Of a stretch of DNA of 64,000 bases, positions 12,188 to 21,889 are shown one piece after another; positions within the stretch are counted from its first letter, which is position 1; every line of letters starts with the position of its first letter. Source of the stretch: Oncomelania hupensis (taxonomy: Eukaryota; Mollusca; Gastropoda; Littorinimorpha; Pomatiopsidae); the NCBI GenBank assembly GCA_036898135.1, contig CM072513.1, positions 12,799,102 through 12,863,101 on the forward strand. The letters are read 5' to 3'. The notes beneath the pieces were generated by a model, which saw nothing but the letters and a program-made list of their open reading frames with translations, was not told the DNA's origin and made no database searches. The position numbers were made by a program, and so were the translations under genes.

Positions 12188-12775
12188 TTAGTTAGTCAGT
12201 TGTTCATTGCTTATAGGGTCCAGCAGACTGCAAATCAGGACCACAAAATCCTTACCAAAACTTGGTTGAAAGATGACTCACACCTGATCCGTATAAAAGA
12301 TCTGCTAAAACAACCCTAGTGGTAACGCTGAAGGCACTCCGCAAGCCTGACTTTACAATAAAGACATCCCACGCAGGGGATGCTGAGGTTATATTCTAAT
12401 TTATTGAACCCCCGTTTACAAAAACAATATAGAATGTAAACATAATGATAAAATTTCAACAAAACGCATACATATAAAATGCTTACATTGCTAAATAATA
12501 ATTTCATAGGAAGCCCTAGTGACCATTTGGCAGAAAGCGTCCAATGTTCCCAACATGCCTAATACACAAAAATGGAGATTTGGCAGTTTTCAAGAAAAAA
12601 TGTAGGTGACTGGTCTAGCAAGAAGATAGTATAGTAGATTGATAGAACAGATTAGGAATCTTATCCTATACTGTAACTCGAAGGTCATTGAGGCACGACA
12701 GATGATTGTTTAACCAGATTAAGAATGAGAAAGAATAAAGGAGAAAGACGACGACAGTGGGAATTTAAAATTTCT
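12188..12775 (-). mobile_element. Dispersed repeat family R1, copy a (minus)
   Basis: Reverse-complement copy of a repeat present six times in the window. Diagnostic blocks are the CCCACGCAGGGGATG segment, CAAAATAGAATACAAAC-like sequence and GTGACCA...GGCAGAAAGCGTCC. Its 3' end at 12188-12225 carries an AGTT-rich tail beside GGGTCCAGCAGACT. 5' truncation with a variable simple tail suggests a non-LTR-mobilised element; no protein is visible. Confidence 0.75.
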
Positions 12776-13082
12776 GACACATTTTTTAACTGTGAGGACC
12801 AGTTTATGAAGTATTTAGTGTGTAAATGCAGTGCTGATGACTCGGTGGCCCATGGCCTTAGACAGTGTGCTTGATGCATCAAGTTGGTGTCTTGGACTTG
12901 AGTTTGATCTTGATTTCAGCCACAATCTTGAACAGCTCTCTGACTGGGTGGTTTAGTATATTACAACAATGACTTCTTCTTTCCACAATAGGCTTTGGCA
13001 CGCTTTGGTAAACATGCACAGATTTGTATGACGGTTAACACTTTTTGTCACAACAGTAGAAACTGATCTCTTCACTTGTTTA
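12776..13082. other. Spacer between R1 copies
   Basis: AT-rich sequence with no gene or clear repeat. Confidence 0.4.
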
Positions 13083-13786
13083 CACCCCTTGGGGTCATGA
13101 GCAATCTTGCCACTGTAGATTGTTCAAACCTATAAAGGGAACAGTGAAAGCCACAGTTGAAAACCTGTCTTTCCTTTATAGGCAAGACGCTTCACTGCGG
13201 CAACAGTACCCCCGTTGGAGTGCCGGGGGTTTTCAGTATAAATAGTATCCCCACTTTATGGAAATTTAGTGCTTTAAATTCCCACTGTCGCTGTCTTCCT
13301 CATTTACTCTTTCCTATTCTTGCTCTGTCCTTCACTCTGCTATACTATCTTCTTCTTCGCTAGATCAATGACCTACCTTTTTTCTTGAAAACTCTTCCTG
13401 GACAAGACTCCTTGTTTGTGTATGAGGTCTGTTGGATCAGCTTGGGAGTGTTGGACGCTTTCTGCCGGGTGGTCACTAGGGCTTCCTATGAATGTACTAT
13501 TTAGCACTATAGGCATTTTATATGTATGTGTTTGGTTGATGATTTATAATGATGTTTGTATTCTATTTTGTTTTTGTAACCGGGGTGTTCGCGTAGTTGA
13601 GGTCAACCCTCAGCCGTCCCCCGCGTGGGATGTCTTTATTGTAAAGTGACTGGCCGGTGGAGGGCATTCAATTTTCCCACTGGGGTTGTTTCAGCAGATC
13701 TTTTATGCGGATCGGGGGTTGTCCGGTCCTGATTTGGCTCGGAAGAGTCCGCTGGACCTAAAGCAACAATAAATCAATCAATCACT
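13083..13786 (+). mobile_element. Dispersed repeat family R1, copy b (plus), AATC tail
   Basis: One of the two longest R1 copies. It starts near CCCCTTGGGGTCATGAGC, contains GTACCCCCGTTGGAGTGCCG and TGCGTGGGATGTCTTTATTG, and ends TCCGCTGGACCTAAAGCAA followed by (AATC)n. It is nearly collinear with the copy at 57655. Confidence 0.8.
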
Positions 13787-13817
13787 TGTTTACAGTTTAA
13801 CATTTCAGGCATAAAAC

Positions 13818-13819
<2 letters not shown>

Positions 13820-13896
<77 letters not shown>
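13820..13896. repeat. (TA)n microsatellite
   Basis: About 38 TA units, forming the target into which the adjacent mariner inserted. Confidence 0.97.
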
Positions 13897-13898
<2 letters not shown>

Positions 13899-14451
13899 AG
13901 GGTAGTCCAATAAGTACTTAGCCTACAAAAAAAAAAAAAAAAAAAATTTTAAAAAGTGGCGATTTATTTTTCAATATAGTCTCCTTTTAGTTTGATACAC
14001 TTGACCCAGCGATGCTCCAACTTCATTAACTCGTCTGAAAAATACATTTTCTCGAGATCTGCAAAGTAGGCCTCCGTGGCGGCAATGACCTCATTCGTCT
14101 CAAATTTTTGCTGCCCGGCGAGTGACTTTTTCAAGTTTGAAAACAAAAAAGTCGCACGTGGCCAAATCTGGAGAATATGGTGGATGGGGCAGCAGTTCGT
14201 AGCCCAATTCAATTTCCCTTCCAAAAACAAGAATCGAAGCACCAACCGATATTGCTCTTTTTTAATTTTTATAAAATCCACAGACACACCCGCTTCCACA
14301 CGCAGTCAAAATAAAACTACAAGTCCGATACGGCTGAAATTTCAACAGTAGCCGTCAACGGAATGTCCTACACGATATATATATTAAATTGCTCTTGCGA
14401 TACTGGCGCCATCGGGCGGTGAGGCTTAGTATTTATCGGACTGCCCTCGTA
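13895..14451 (-). mobile_element. Internally deleted mariner-type element
   Basis: The ends are imperfect inverted repeats (left TACAAGGGTAGTCCAATAAG, right complement TACGAGGGCAGTCCGATAAA), flanked by TA as expected for Tc1/mariner. At about 557 bp it is under half of a full mariner. The minus strand codes for transposase pieces. Confidence 0.88.
13964..14299 (-). pseudogene. Mariner transposase remnant (N- and C-terminal parts fused)
   Basis: The 111-residue frame joins an N-terminal helix (YRLVLRFLFLEGK) directly to the C-terminal end (FADLEKMYFSDELMKLEHRW, then VKCIKLKGDYIEK), so the catalytic core is deleted. The block around 14125-14190 reads in another frame as PHPPYSPDLATCDFFVF, the signature around the third catalytic Asp, so a frameshift is also present. 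Not functional. Confidence 0.85.
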
Positions 14452-14455
14452 TAGA

Positions 14456-14508
14456 GAGAAAGAGAGAGAGAGAGAGAGAAAAAGAGAGAGAGAGAGAGAG
14501 AGAGAGAT
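14456..14508. repeat. (GA)n microsatellite
   Basis: AGAG repeats with a few A-rich interruptions directly after the mariner right end. Confidence 0.95.
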
Positions 14509-14845
14509 ATCAAGAAAAATAATTATCCTGCTCTAAAAGGTGGACAAAAAGTGTGACATAGTGGCTTTCAATTCCATGTGCTACCTCGTGAGCTAAAAGG
14601 GCTAAAAAAGCCTGGTTCTCCTGATGCGTTTCGATCTTTACCAAAGATCTCATCAGACGAGGTTTGGCCCTGAATGCATAGACTACACCGAGTGCAGTCT
14701 ATATGTACTGCTTGGGTAGTCACAAAGACACCCGTTGAGAAGTTCACATTAGGAAGAAACCAGTCGCAATTTAAAAATACCCCAGTTGCTAGAGCCGACC
14801 GAGAGAATGACTTTGAAAATGGTTTTTAAATAATTTATTATAAAT
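14509..14845. other. Spacer, nothing recognised
   Basis: Unique-looking sequence. A short inverted pair (CTGATGCGTTTCGATC near 14620, CTCATCAGACGAGG near 14650) is visible, but there is no gene. Confidence 0.4.
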
Positions 14846-14928
<83 letters not shown>

Positions 14929-14964
14929 GTCTGTCTGTATGTCTGTCTGTCTATCTATCTATGT

Positions 14965-15060
<96 letters not shown>
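14846..15060. repeat. Inverted tetranucleotide arrays (CTAT)n and (GATA)n
   Basis: About 80 bp of CTAT repeats and a CTGT-variant centre are followed from about 14966 by 95 bp of the exact complement, GATA. The two arms could pair as a long hairpin. Confidence 0.95.
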
Positions 15061-15280
15061 TCTTTGAATTATATTACAAAGTTTTCTGTGGAAATTGTCT
15101 GTTACAATTTTAAGACTATTGTAATGCATCATGTAACCTCCTTTGAGTGTATCGAGGAATGTAATGTGTCACCCACCTCCTTTGAGTCTGTTGAGGAATG
15201 TAATGTGTCATGTACCTACCTTGATAATGTTGAGGAATGAATAAAATGTTAATTTATGAAAATCTTATTTTTATTTAGTT

Positions 15281-15546
15281 TTGTCTGTATGTGCATGTCT
15301 GTCTTATTTATATGTATGTTTGTTGTGCATTTTGTCTGTATGTGTATGTTTGTCTTATTTATATGTATGTTTGTTGTGCATTTTGTCTGTATGTGTATGT
15401 CTGTCCTATTTATATGTATGTTTGTTGTGCATTTTGTCTGTATGTGCATGTCTGTCTTATTTATATGTATGTTTGTTGTGCATTTTGTCTGTATGTGCAT
15501 GTCTGTCTTATTTATATGTATGTTGTGCATTTTGTCTGTATGTGCA
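15281..15546 (+). repeat. 51-bp minisatellite, about 5 copies
   Basis: The unit includes TTTGTCTGTATGTGCATGTC and TTATTTATATGTATGTTTGT. It is open in several frames only because 51 is a multiple of three. Confidence 0.92.
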
Positions 15547-15708
15547 AAAGAAGCTAAAAGCAATCCAACATGTTTTTATCAATATGTTTCGGACAAAACC
15601 AAGCCTAGATCGAGAGACTGTCTCTAATCTATTAAAGTGCGACGGCACACTGACAAAAACAAACTTCGAGAAAGCAGAGACATTAAATGAGTTTTTTGCT
15701 AGTGTGTT

Positions 15709-16420
15709 TAATAATAATAATAATAATAATACAGTACATTTGTATCACGCGGTACCTCGCAAACGGTAAGGAAAGCGAGCTCGCCGCGCTTGACAACACA
15801 CAAGCAATCACACACACACACACCAACACACACCCACACACACACGCACGCACACAGAACACGTATACACTTATCAAATGGTTAAATAATTACAGTAAAA
15901 CATGGCCATGCAAAACAACAGATAATATGACTACCAAGAACCGAGCCGGTGCCGCCACCATCCATGAACAGATGACGTGACTTGGTAAAAGATTACATAT
16001 GGGGATGGAAGGGAGGGGGAGTGAAAATTATTGAGTTTGCATGTTAAAAAGGTGGGTCTTTAATTGGCGCTTGAAGGAAAAAAGTGATGGAGCATGTCGG
16101 AGTTGCATCGGTAGTGAGTTCCAGGCAGTTGCAGCAGAGAAAGAGAAAGATCGTTCACCATAGGTCTTTGAGTGAACACGGGGGATAGAAAGCAGTCTTG
16201 TATCAGAAGAAGAGCGGAGTTGTCTTGCAGGAGAGTAGACAGAGAGAAGGTCAGTAAAGTATGAGGGGGCAGAACCAGTGAAGAATTTGAAAACAATAGT
16301 TGAGAGCTTGTATAAGATGCGAGCTCGAACAGGGAGCCAATGAAGAGATCGGAGTAGAGGGGTGGCATGGTCTCGTTTTTTAGCTTTAAGAACAAGGCGG
16401 GCAGCAGAGTTTGGGACTTT
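15709..16420 (-). mobile_element. L2/CR1-like LINE 3' fragment inserted in another LINE
   Basis: The minus strand reads SAARLVLKAKKRDHATPLL, SLHWLPVRARILYKLS and WNSLPMQLRHAPSLFSFK, the C-terminal signature of L2/CR1 elements. Its 3' tail is the (ATT)n run at 15709-15730. It splits the host LINE frame between FFASVF and KKEDEE. CA-rich simple sequence at 15810-15860 lies inside it. Confidence 0.8.
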
Positions 16421-17927
16421 ATGAAGTTCTTCAAAAAGGAAGATGAAGAAAATGTGCCGAACTTTGACTGTGCTATGAATCTAAAACTGGATGCCATTAA
16501 TGTTAGTGAAGAGCAGATGAGTAAGGCCATGTTGCAGTTGAAAATTAGCAAGTCACCGGGACCAGATGAAATTAATCCTCGGGTGCTGAAAGAATTAGCG
16601 AATGAATTGGCTTTGCCTCTTAAGTTACTTTTTGATAGAACAATGAGGGATGAAGTGATACCTGATGAGTGGAAGGAAGCAGAGGTTAAACCAATCTATA
16701 AGAAAGGTGACAAAAGTTCTCCGGGTAATTATCGCCCTGTTAGCCTCACATCGGTTGTCTGTAAGGTATTTGAGGGATTCGTTAGAGATGCACTGTGCTC
16801 TCACTTTGTCGAGAATGACCTTCTACATGATGACCAGTTTGGCTTTTCCAGGGGTAGATCATCATCATGTGTCAGTGCAATCAGTTGTTGGTGACAATAA
16901 ATGACTGGATGTCCTCCTTGGATGAAGGCCACCCAGTCGACGCTGTATATCTTGACCTTAGGAAGGCATTCGATACTGTTCCACATCTCAGACTTTTACA
17001 GAAACTAAAAGATTATGGCATAAGGGCATAAGTGGCAGCCCACTTGCATGGATAAGGAGTTTCCTGACTGACAGGACCCAGTACATGACTGTTAACGGTA
17101 ACAGCTCTGACAAAATAAGTGTTACAAGCTGTGTCCCTCAGGGGAGCGTGTTGGGGCCGACATTAGTTATATATTTTATAAATGACATGCCAGAGAATGT
17201 AGAGTGTGACATAAAGATATTTGCTGATGACACAAAGGCATATGCAGAAGTTGATGAAAGTGAGGAGTCTAAGGAGAGAATGCAGCAATGCATTGACAAA
17301 TTGGTTGAATGGATGGAAACATGGCTACTTAAATTTAACAGTGAAAAATGTAGGGTGTTGCATCTGGGCAAAAATAATCCCCAGCATGAGTACTTTATGA
17401 ATGATGGTAAAGAAAGGTGTAAGATTGAGACGACTGGTGCCGAGAGGGATCTTGGAGTGATAGTGGATACAGAGCTCAGCTTTCAGAATCACATTGAGAG
17501 TACTGTTAAGAAAGCCAACAAAATATTAGCCCTTCTTGTAAGAACTATAAGTAACAAATCCAAGGATATAATGGCCCCTCTCTTTAAGGCTCTTGTAGGT
17601 CCCATCTTGGAGTATGCTAACCCTGTCTGGTGCTCATATTTAAGGAGGCATGTTGACTTGATCGAGGGTGTCCAGCGCAGATTCACCAGGAAGATTTGTG
17701 GAATGTCAGGACTCTCTTACGAAAAGAGACTGAAGTCACTGAGGTTACCCAGTCTAGAATATAGGAGAGAGCGGGGTGATTTAATCGAAAATTTTAAAGT
17801 TGTGCACAAATTGTATAATCCTTTAACCACTTGTTCTCTTTTAAATTTTCATGACGTTGGTTTAACACGAGGTCACAAATTTAAACTTACTAAAACTTTT
17901 AATAATACTCGCAAATTTAATAAGTAG
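16421..17927 (+). pseudogene. LINE reverse transcriptase, frameshifted
   Basis: It contains KSPGPDEINPRVLKEL, NYRPVSLTSVVCKVFEGFV, AVYLDLRKAFDTVPH, CVPQGSVLGP and the catalytic box IFADDTKAY, then the thumb and C-terminal part to NNTRKFNK*. The frame is broken near 16870-17040 by a deletion (the second half of the SRGRS loop is missing) and a shift. Polymerase residues are present but no single frame spans them. Confidence 0.85.
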
Positions 17928-18145
17928 TTTACTATAGAGTGGTAACCCCTTGGAATAACCTGACTGCCGAGGCTGTGGATGCTGGATCACTTAATGTGTT
18001 CAAGAATAGTCTGGACAAGTTATTTAAGGATAGCATCTACTCCACCAAATTGGAGTCTAAAAAATTCTAAATTGGTAGGCACTGAGGCCAGGTGGGTGGG
18101 TCTTGGGACCCTCATTAAGATCAATTATGAGGACCAAAGGCTTTT

Positions 18146-18195
<50 letters not shown>

Positions 18196-18218
18196 CTAGT
18201 AGTAGTGTAGGCTGTGGA

Positions 18219-18480
18219 GCCGGGTAGCTCAGTTGGTAAGAGCGTCTTGCTAGTAACCGAAAGGTCGCTGGTTCGAATCCCGGATTGGTCAACGTGTGAT
18301 CATATTATTTTCCCCTTTACCAACAACTGGCCCGCTGGTGTCAGTATAAATCGGTCCAGTAGTCACCTATATGCGAAAGTGTCGTGTGACTATAATCTAC
18401 AAACAACAGTAGTGTAGGGACTAGATCATGGTGATCATTAAGCCTCACGGCTTATTTAATGTCCCATCTTTAGCACATAT
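18219..18480 (+). mobile_element. tRNA-derived SINE
   Basis: The head has an internal Pol III promoter: box A TAGCTCAGTTGGTAAGAGC and box B GGTTCGAATCC about 35 bp downstream. The cloverleaf is degenerate and the sequence runs on into a non-tRNA body without a CCA-compatible 3' end, so it is a SINE rather than a tRNA gene. The right boundary is approximate. Confidence 0.7.
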
Positions 18481-18489
18481 ATTTCAGGT

Positions 18490-18979
18490 CTGATTTAAGC
18501 CGGCTCAAGATGCTCAACTATTAAAATCGTATTTTATAGATTTTAAAATTTCATGTTCATCAATAAGATTTTTGAAACTGTTTAAAGTTTTTGCCTGTTT
18601 AATATTTTGTGGAAGTTTGTTCCATAGAGGTGCAACTCTATTACTAAAAGTATGTTTTCGAAAATTAGTACGGCTATGCTTAATAAATAATTTGTTAACA
18701 GAGTTTTTTGTTATATCAAATTTGTTTAGTTCAAAAAATTTGTTAGTATCTAATTCATCAATGTTATTTAAAATTTTATAAGCTTGTATTAGGTCTCCTC
18801 TCACTCTTCTGGCTTTTAGGCTTAGCAGACATAATGATTCCAGTCTGTCTCTGTAAGAAATATCTTTCAGTCCTGGAACCATTTTAGTTGCTCGTCTTTG
18901 TACACGCTCAATAGCAGCGGACTGTCTCTTTAATAAAGGGTACCAAATAATATTGCCATATTCTAGAAGAGGTCTAACC
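18490..18979 (-). pseudogene. LINE C-terminal half, separated from its upstream part
   Basis: The minus strand encodes SLVRPLLEYGNIIWYPLL, ERVQRRATKMVPGL, then VAPLWNKLPQNIKQAKTLNSF and a stop. This is the post-polymerase domain of a CR1/Jockey-like LINE. The preceding residues lie at 21237-21395, beyond the P-like insertion. Confidence 0.8.
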
Positions 18980-19427
18980 AAAGAGCTTATTACGGAAAGA
19001 GGAGGAACTTCCATTATGTCCTATACAAAAATGCAAGACGCTCTCACGGATTATTTCCCTTTGCTCGGGCTGGCTATATTTCACCATCTGCTATATGAAT
19101 GATCTGTGCATGGTAACTTATTGAGCCTATGCCATTGCAAAAGAACATTTTTATGGCAACGTTTGCAAAAACCAAACTTTTAACCATCATTATTATTAAC
19201 ATTCCGCTACTGCTGTCTTTTTTTGGGGTTTGTTTTTGTTTATGTTTACTTATTGACATTTATTAGGTGCTTTTATTATAGTTTTAAGCTGCTTATGTGT
19301 GTATGTCATAGGTTCGTTTTCTGCCCTGGAATTTATTATTTTTTAATCAACGACAGATATTTTAAAATTAAAATATGCATGACAGACTGTTTATTTATCC
19401 GAAACTGTGTAAATCCGTAATCGTTAG

Positions 19428-19431
19428 AGAG

Positions 19432-19499
<68 letters not shown>
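19428..19499. repeat. (GA)n microsatellite
   Basis: Near-pure GA repeat inside the P-like element. Confidence 0.97.
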
Positions 19500-19501
<2 letters not shown>

Positions 19502-19814
19502 CTGTCATTCAATCAATTAATCACAATAAAACACAATAACAAAATGTTTCACTAATAGTGTGAATTTAATTTATATCAGGTGTACCCCTACCCCCCAACC
19601 CTCTCACCTCCCACATCACTGGCTTAATAACATCAGTCACGACATGGAAAATAATTAATTAATCCGACAGAACAATCAGAACCTAGACTAGAATATTCCA
19701 CGCAATATAGATCTAATGCGCAGAAATTCACAGATCAGAACAAGGACTGAGTTTCTACATTACTTTTTTTTCCCCCGTTTACACTCAAACGAAAAGGACC
19801 ATTTTTGTGCCTAG

Positions 19815-20646
19815 CAGAGTTGCCAACCCCCCCCCCAAAAGTTTTCAGTAGTAAAAATTCTGAATTTCAGTAGTTTTATGACATTTTCCGTAGCCATACG
19901 TCCTCGCATTTTTTTTTAACGAAGACATGCATACACAGTCTGCAACTAAGGTCGTGAAGAGTGTTTCCGCACGAATTATTGAGAGATCCATATCGGGCTT
20001 GAAGAAGGTGGCTACCGACTGAACAGGGACTAACTTTTCTGGATCAGGGCAACGACTTTTGTGATGATTGCCATTCACGTGTCGCGTCACATCGTGGAAG
20101 CCGCCATGTTGAATGCTAAAATCTGCCAAGCACGCTGTACAATACACGCTGTGTTTTGATCTCGATGACGCAGTGATGCACGGAAATTTTTCAGAATACT
20201 CTTTCCTGTACTCTTGATTTGCTGTCCTCTTCTTTTTTTTCTGGGCTTTCATCGCTAGTTTTCTTTCTTTTTGGCATTATGGATTCAAAATACGCAGCAC
20301 ACAAACTTTTCTTCTCGCGCTGTAGAACGTGACCCGGGAATGAAAGTGTCACAGAAAGGTCGAGGTTTTGTGCACCGATTGGCCGTTTGCAAAATCACTT
20401 CACGGTGATTGGTCGAATTTCCTAACATGCACTGGGAGCGTGATCTATTACACCGTGCACGTAAACCGAATGACTGTGACCTTGAGGTGCTACGGGAGGC
20501 ACAGGCGCTCAATAAAACTCGTTAAAACTGTAATACTATCGTCGAAAATTGACTTTCCGTAGTAAATTTTTTATTTGCGTAGCTCCGTAGCCGCATATTC
20601 ATTTCCGGAGTAAACTACGGAAATTCCGTAGTGGTTGGCAACCCTG
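19815..20646 (-). mobile_element. hAT-like element with BED finger only (element B)
   Basis: The termini are CAGAGTTGCCAACC and, as complement, CAGGGTTGCCAACC. The flanking GCCTAG (19809-19814 and 20647-20652) is a 6-bp target duplication. Subterminal repeats of CGTAGT or CAGTAGT type crowd both ends. The 832 bp hold one minus-strand frame with a BED finger and no catalytic domain. Nested inside the P-like element. Confidence 0.85.
19845..20252 (-). CDS. BED zinc-finger reading frame of hAT element B
   Basis: A frame of 135 residues: a basic N-terminus (KAQKKKKRTANQEYRKEY), then FPCITASS and HSVYCTACLADFSIQHGG, then DVTRHVNGNHHKS. The CxxC and HxxxxH pairs with the FSIxHGG linker are the BED finger pattern of hAT transposases, which binds element ends. 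The frame runs into the left terminus and lacks RNase H-like and dimerisation domains. Expression unknown. Confidence 0.65.
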   Translation of the reverse strand: MKAQKKKKRTANQEYRKEYSEKFPCITASSRSKHSVYCTACLADFSIQHGGFHDVTRHVNGNHHKSRCPDPEKLVPVQSVATFFKPDMDLSIIRAETLFTTLVADCVCMSSLKKNARTYGYGKCHKTTEIQNFYY

Positions 20647-20994
20647 GCCTAGGTAAGGGGTTATCTTGCACAGTATTTGATCACGAGGAGAAAACAGATT
20701 TAGTCTAATTTAACTTGTTAACATAAGCAGTTTGACGAAGCCAAACTGCCAATCTGACATCTACTTTTGAAATATAAGCACAAATATAGTCAAACAACCT
20801 AGCAATAACGTAAACAGTGAGCGACCTGTTGAACGTAAACTGTCAGCAAGCAAACTGTTTTGGATTTAGCACATAACATAGGTATAACATGAATCATTCA
20901 AGCCGCTCTCCGATTGTTTTAACACTAACACCACTGCAGCGGTCTTAGTTTAGGCCTACATAAACACAAAAAAATGAAGTTTTTCAATTGCAAT

Positions 20995-21174
20995 TTACCT
21001 TTCTTTGTCTCTTGGAAATTTGAAAAAGGACTTGCCAACACAACTTTTTTTGTATCTGGCATTATGGCAATTGATAGCTGTGCAAACGTCACCGCCCTGT
21101 TTCACTCGGTCGCCTTTTGACTTTCTGCCACGAGCTATTTTCAGCATATCGACAAGGGAGCATAACTCGTACAT
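20995..21174 (-). pseudogene. THAP-domain exon of the P-like transposase
   Basis: Sixty codons are open. The core reads VCTAINCHNARYKKSC then VGKSFFKFPRDKER, with CxxxxC, N-x-R and FxFPxDxxR, the N-terminal half of a THAP zinc finger. The next bases are GGTAAAT, a good donor, so the frame may continue across an intron. I could not find the second half (W and CxxH). Confidence 0.75.
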
Positions 21175-21236
21175 TTCGTCTCGCAGTTCTGTACCAAGTT
21201 CCCCCTCTTTCTATCATTAAGCTCTTTGGTCTAACC

Positions 21237-21395
21237 AAGGACTTGTAAAGTTGTAAAAAATGATGATCTATCTAGATACAAGAAACATCGCCGTATAATT
21301 CCAAGAATTTTATTTGCCTTATTAATTACTTCACTAATGTGACAGTCAAAAGTTAACATGGAGTCAAATGTTATTCCTAAATCCTGCATGCCGAA
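21237..21395 (-). pseudogene. Upstream part of the LINE split by the P-like element
   Basis: The minus strand reads QDLGITFDSMLTFDCHI and SEVINKANKILGIIRRCF, followed by a frameshift before KSLVRP. It continues directly into the residues at 18490-18979 once the 2.2 kb insertion is skipped. Confidence 0.75.
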
Positions 21396-21847
21396 CTATA
21401 TGCTATGCTATGCACCCAACTTGACTAATTGCCCTGTGTCCCAAGGGAGTGGGGAGCAAAGTCTGACTTACGCTAGCAAAATTTTTAGTAGTGAATAGAC
21501 CCAGAGGCCTACGTGAGTTGCTGACAAATAAGATAATAATTTAACAAGTAAGATGTATTCCCAGTATCCACTCTCATCAAGCCTCACTAAAACAAAGTAT
21601 AATAAACAAGCAAGTTAGACAAGTAATAATATTATAATAATAATTCACTCCTGAACCCTCTGAAAAAATAAAATAAACAGATAAAGAAACAAACCTTTAA
21701 AAGTGAAGATATTAATTAATAAAATGGAATAAATCCACATAAAATAATTGTTCGTAGACTTTTCCAATCAGATTTCGGTCATTAGATGTTACATTACTTC
21801 CTCAACCATTTCCTGTGCCTTCTAGAAAGAAGCACGAAAGAAGCAAG
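21396..21847. other. Upstream region of DRAP1
   Basis: No other gene. The last 150 bp must hold the DRAP1 5' UTR and promoter. No TATA box is obvious; a pyrimidine-rich ACTTCCTCAACCATTTCC at 21795-21812 is a plausible initiator region. Confidence 0.35.
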
Positions 21848-21889
21848 ATGCCAAGTAAAAAGAAGAAGTACAACGCAAGGTTCCCCCCG
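21848..21889 (+). CDS. DRAP1: DRAP1 exon 1 (start codon)
   Basis: Fourteen codons, MPSKKKKYNARFPP, then donor GTGAGA. The sequence matches the N-terminus of NC2 alpha in vertebrates nearly residue for residue. DRAP1 pairs with DR1 (NC2 beta) through a histone fold; the dimer clamps TBP on DNA and represses RNA polymerase II initiation in the nucleus. The full model has eight coding exons (21848-21889, 24830-24902, 25060-25153, 25406-25564, 27459-27546, 41752-42057, 42422-42573, 46823-47210), 1302 nt, 433 residues. Human DRAP1 is about 205; the extra length is C-terminal. Confidence 0.93.

Larger units (their letters stand above)
15547..18206 (+). mobile_element. Jockey/CR1-like LINE, 5'-truncated, with AGT tail
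   Basis: Coding begins at the truncation point (KEAKSN... FYQYV), reaches ETLNEFFASVF near 15710, is interrupted by a foreign LINE fragment, and resumes at 16421 with KKEDEENVPNFDCAMN and the reverse transcriptase. It ends after a short 3' UTR in a (TAG)n tail at 18148-18206. Clade assignment is tentative. Confidence 0.82.
18980..21227 (-). mobile_element. P-like DNA transposon with THAP domain, inserted in a LINE
   Basis: Imperfect terminal inverted repeats of about 33 bp begin AAAGAGCTTA and share GAAAGAGG and GGAACTT further in. The flanks GGTCTAACC at 18971-18979 and 21228-21236 are identical 9-bp target duplications, and the interrupted LINE frame (SLVRP) matches across the gap. A THAP finger is encoded just inside the right end on the minus strand. 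THAP plus TIRs without a TTAA target points to the P superfamily; known P elements usually give 8-bp duplications, so the 9 bp (or an internal 7) is unusual. The transposase core is not seen. Confidence 0.8.

Noticed and set aside
15256..15769. Overlapping open frames of 100-160 codons
   Set aside because: Produced by the 51-bp minisatellite, a multiple of three; codon content is pure repeat.
18219..18295. A tRNA gene
   Set aside because: Boxes A and B are present but the acceptor stem does not pair and the sequence continues into a SINE body.
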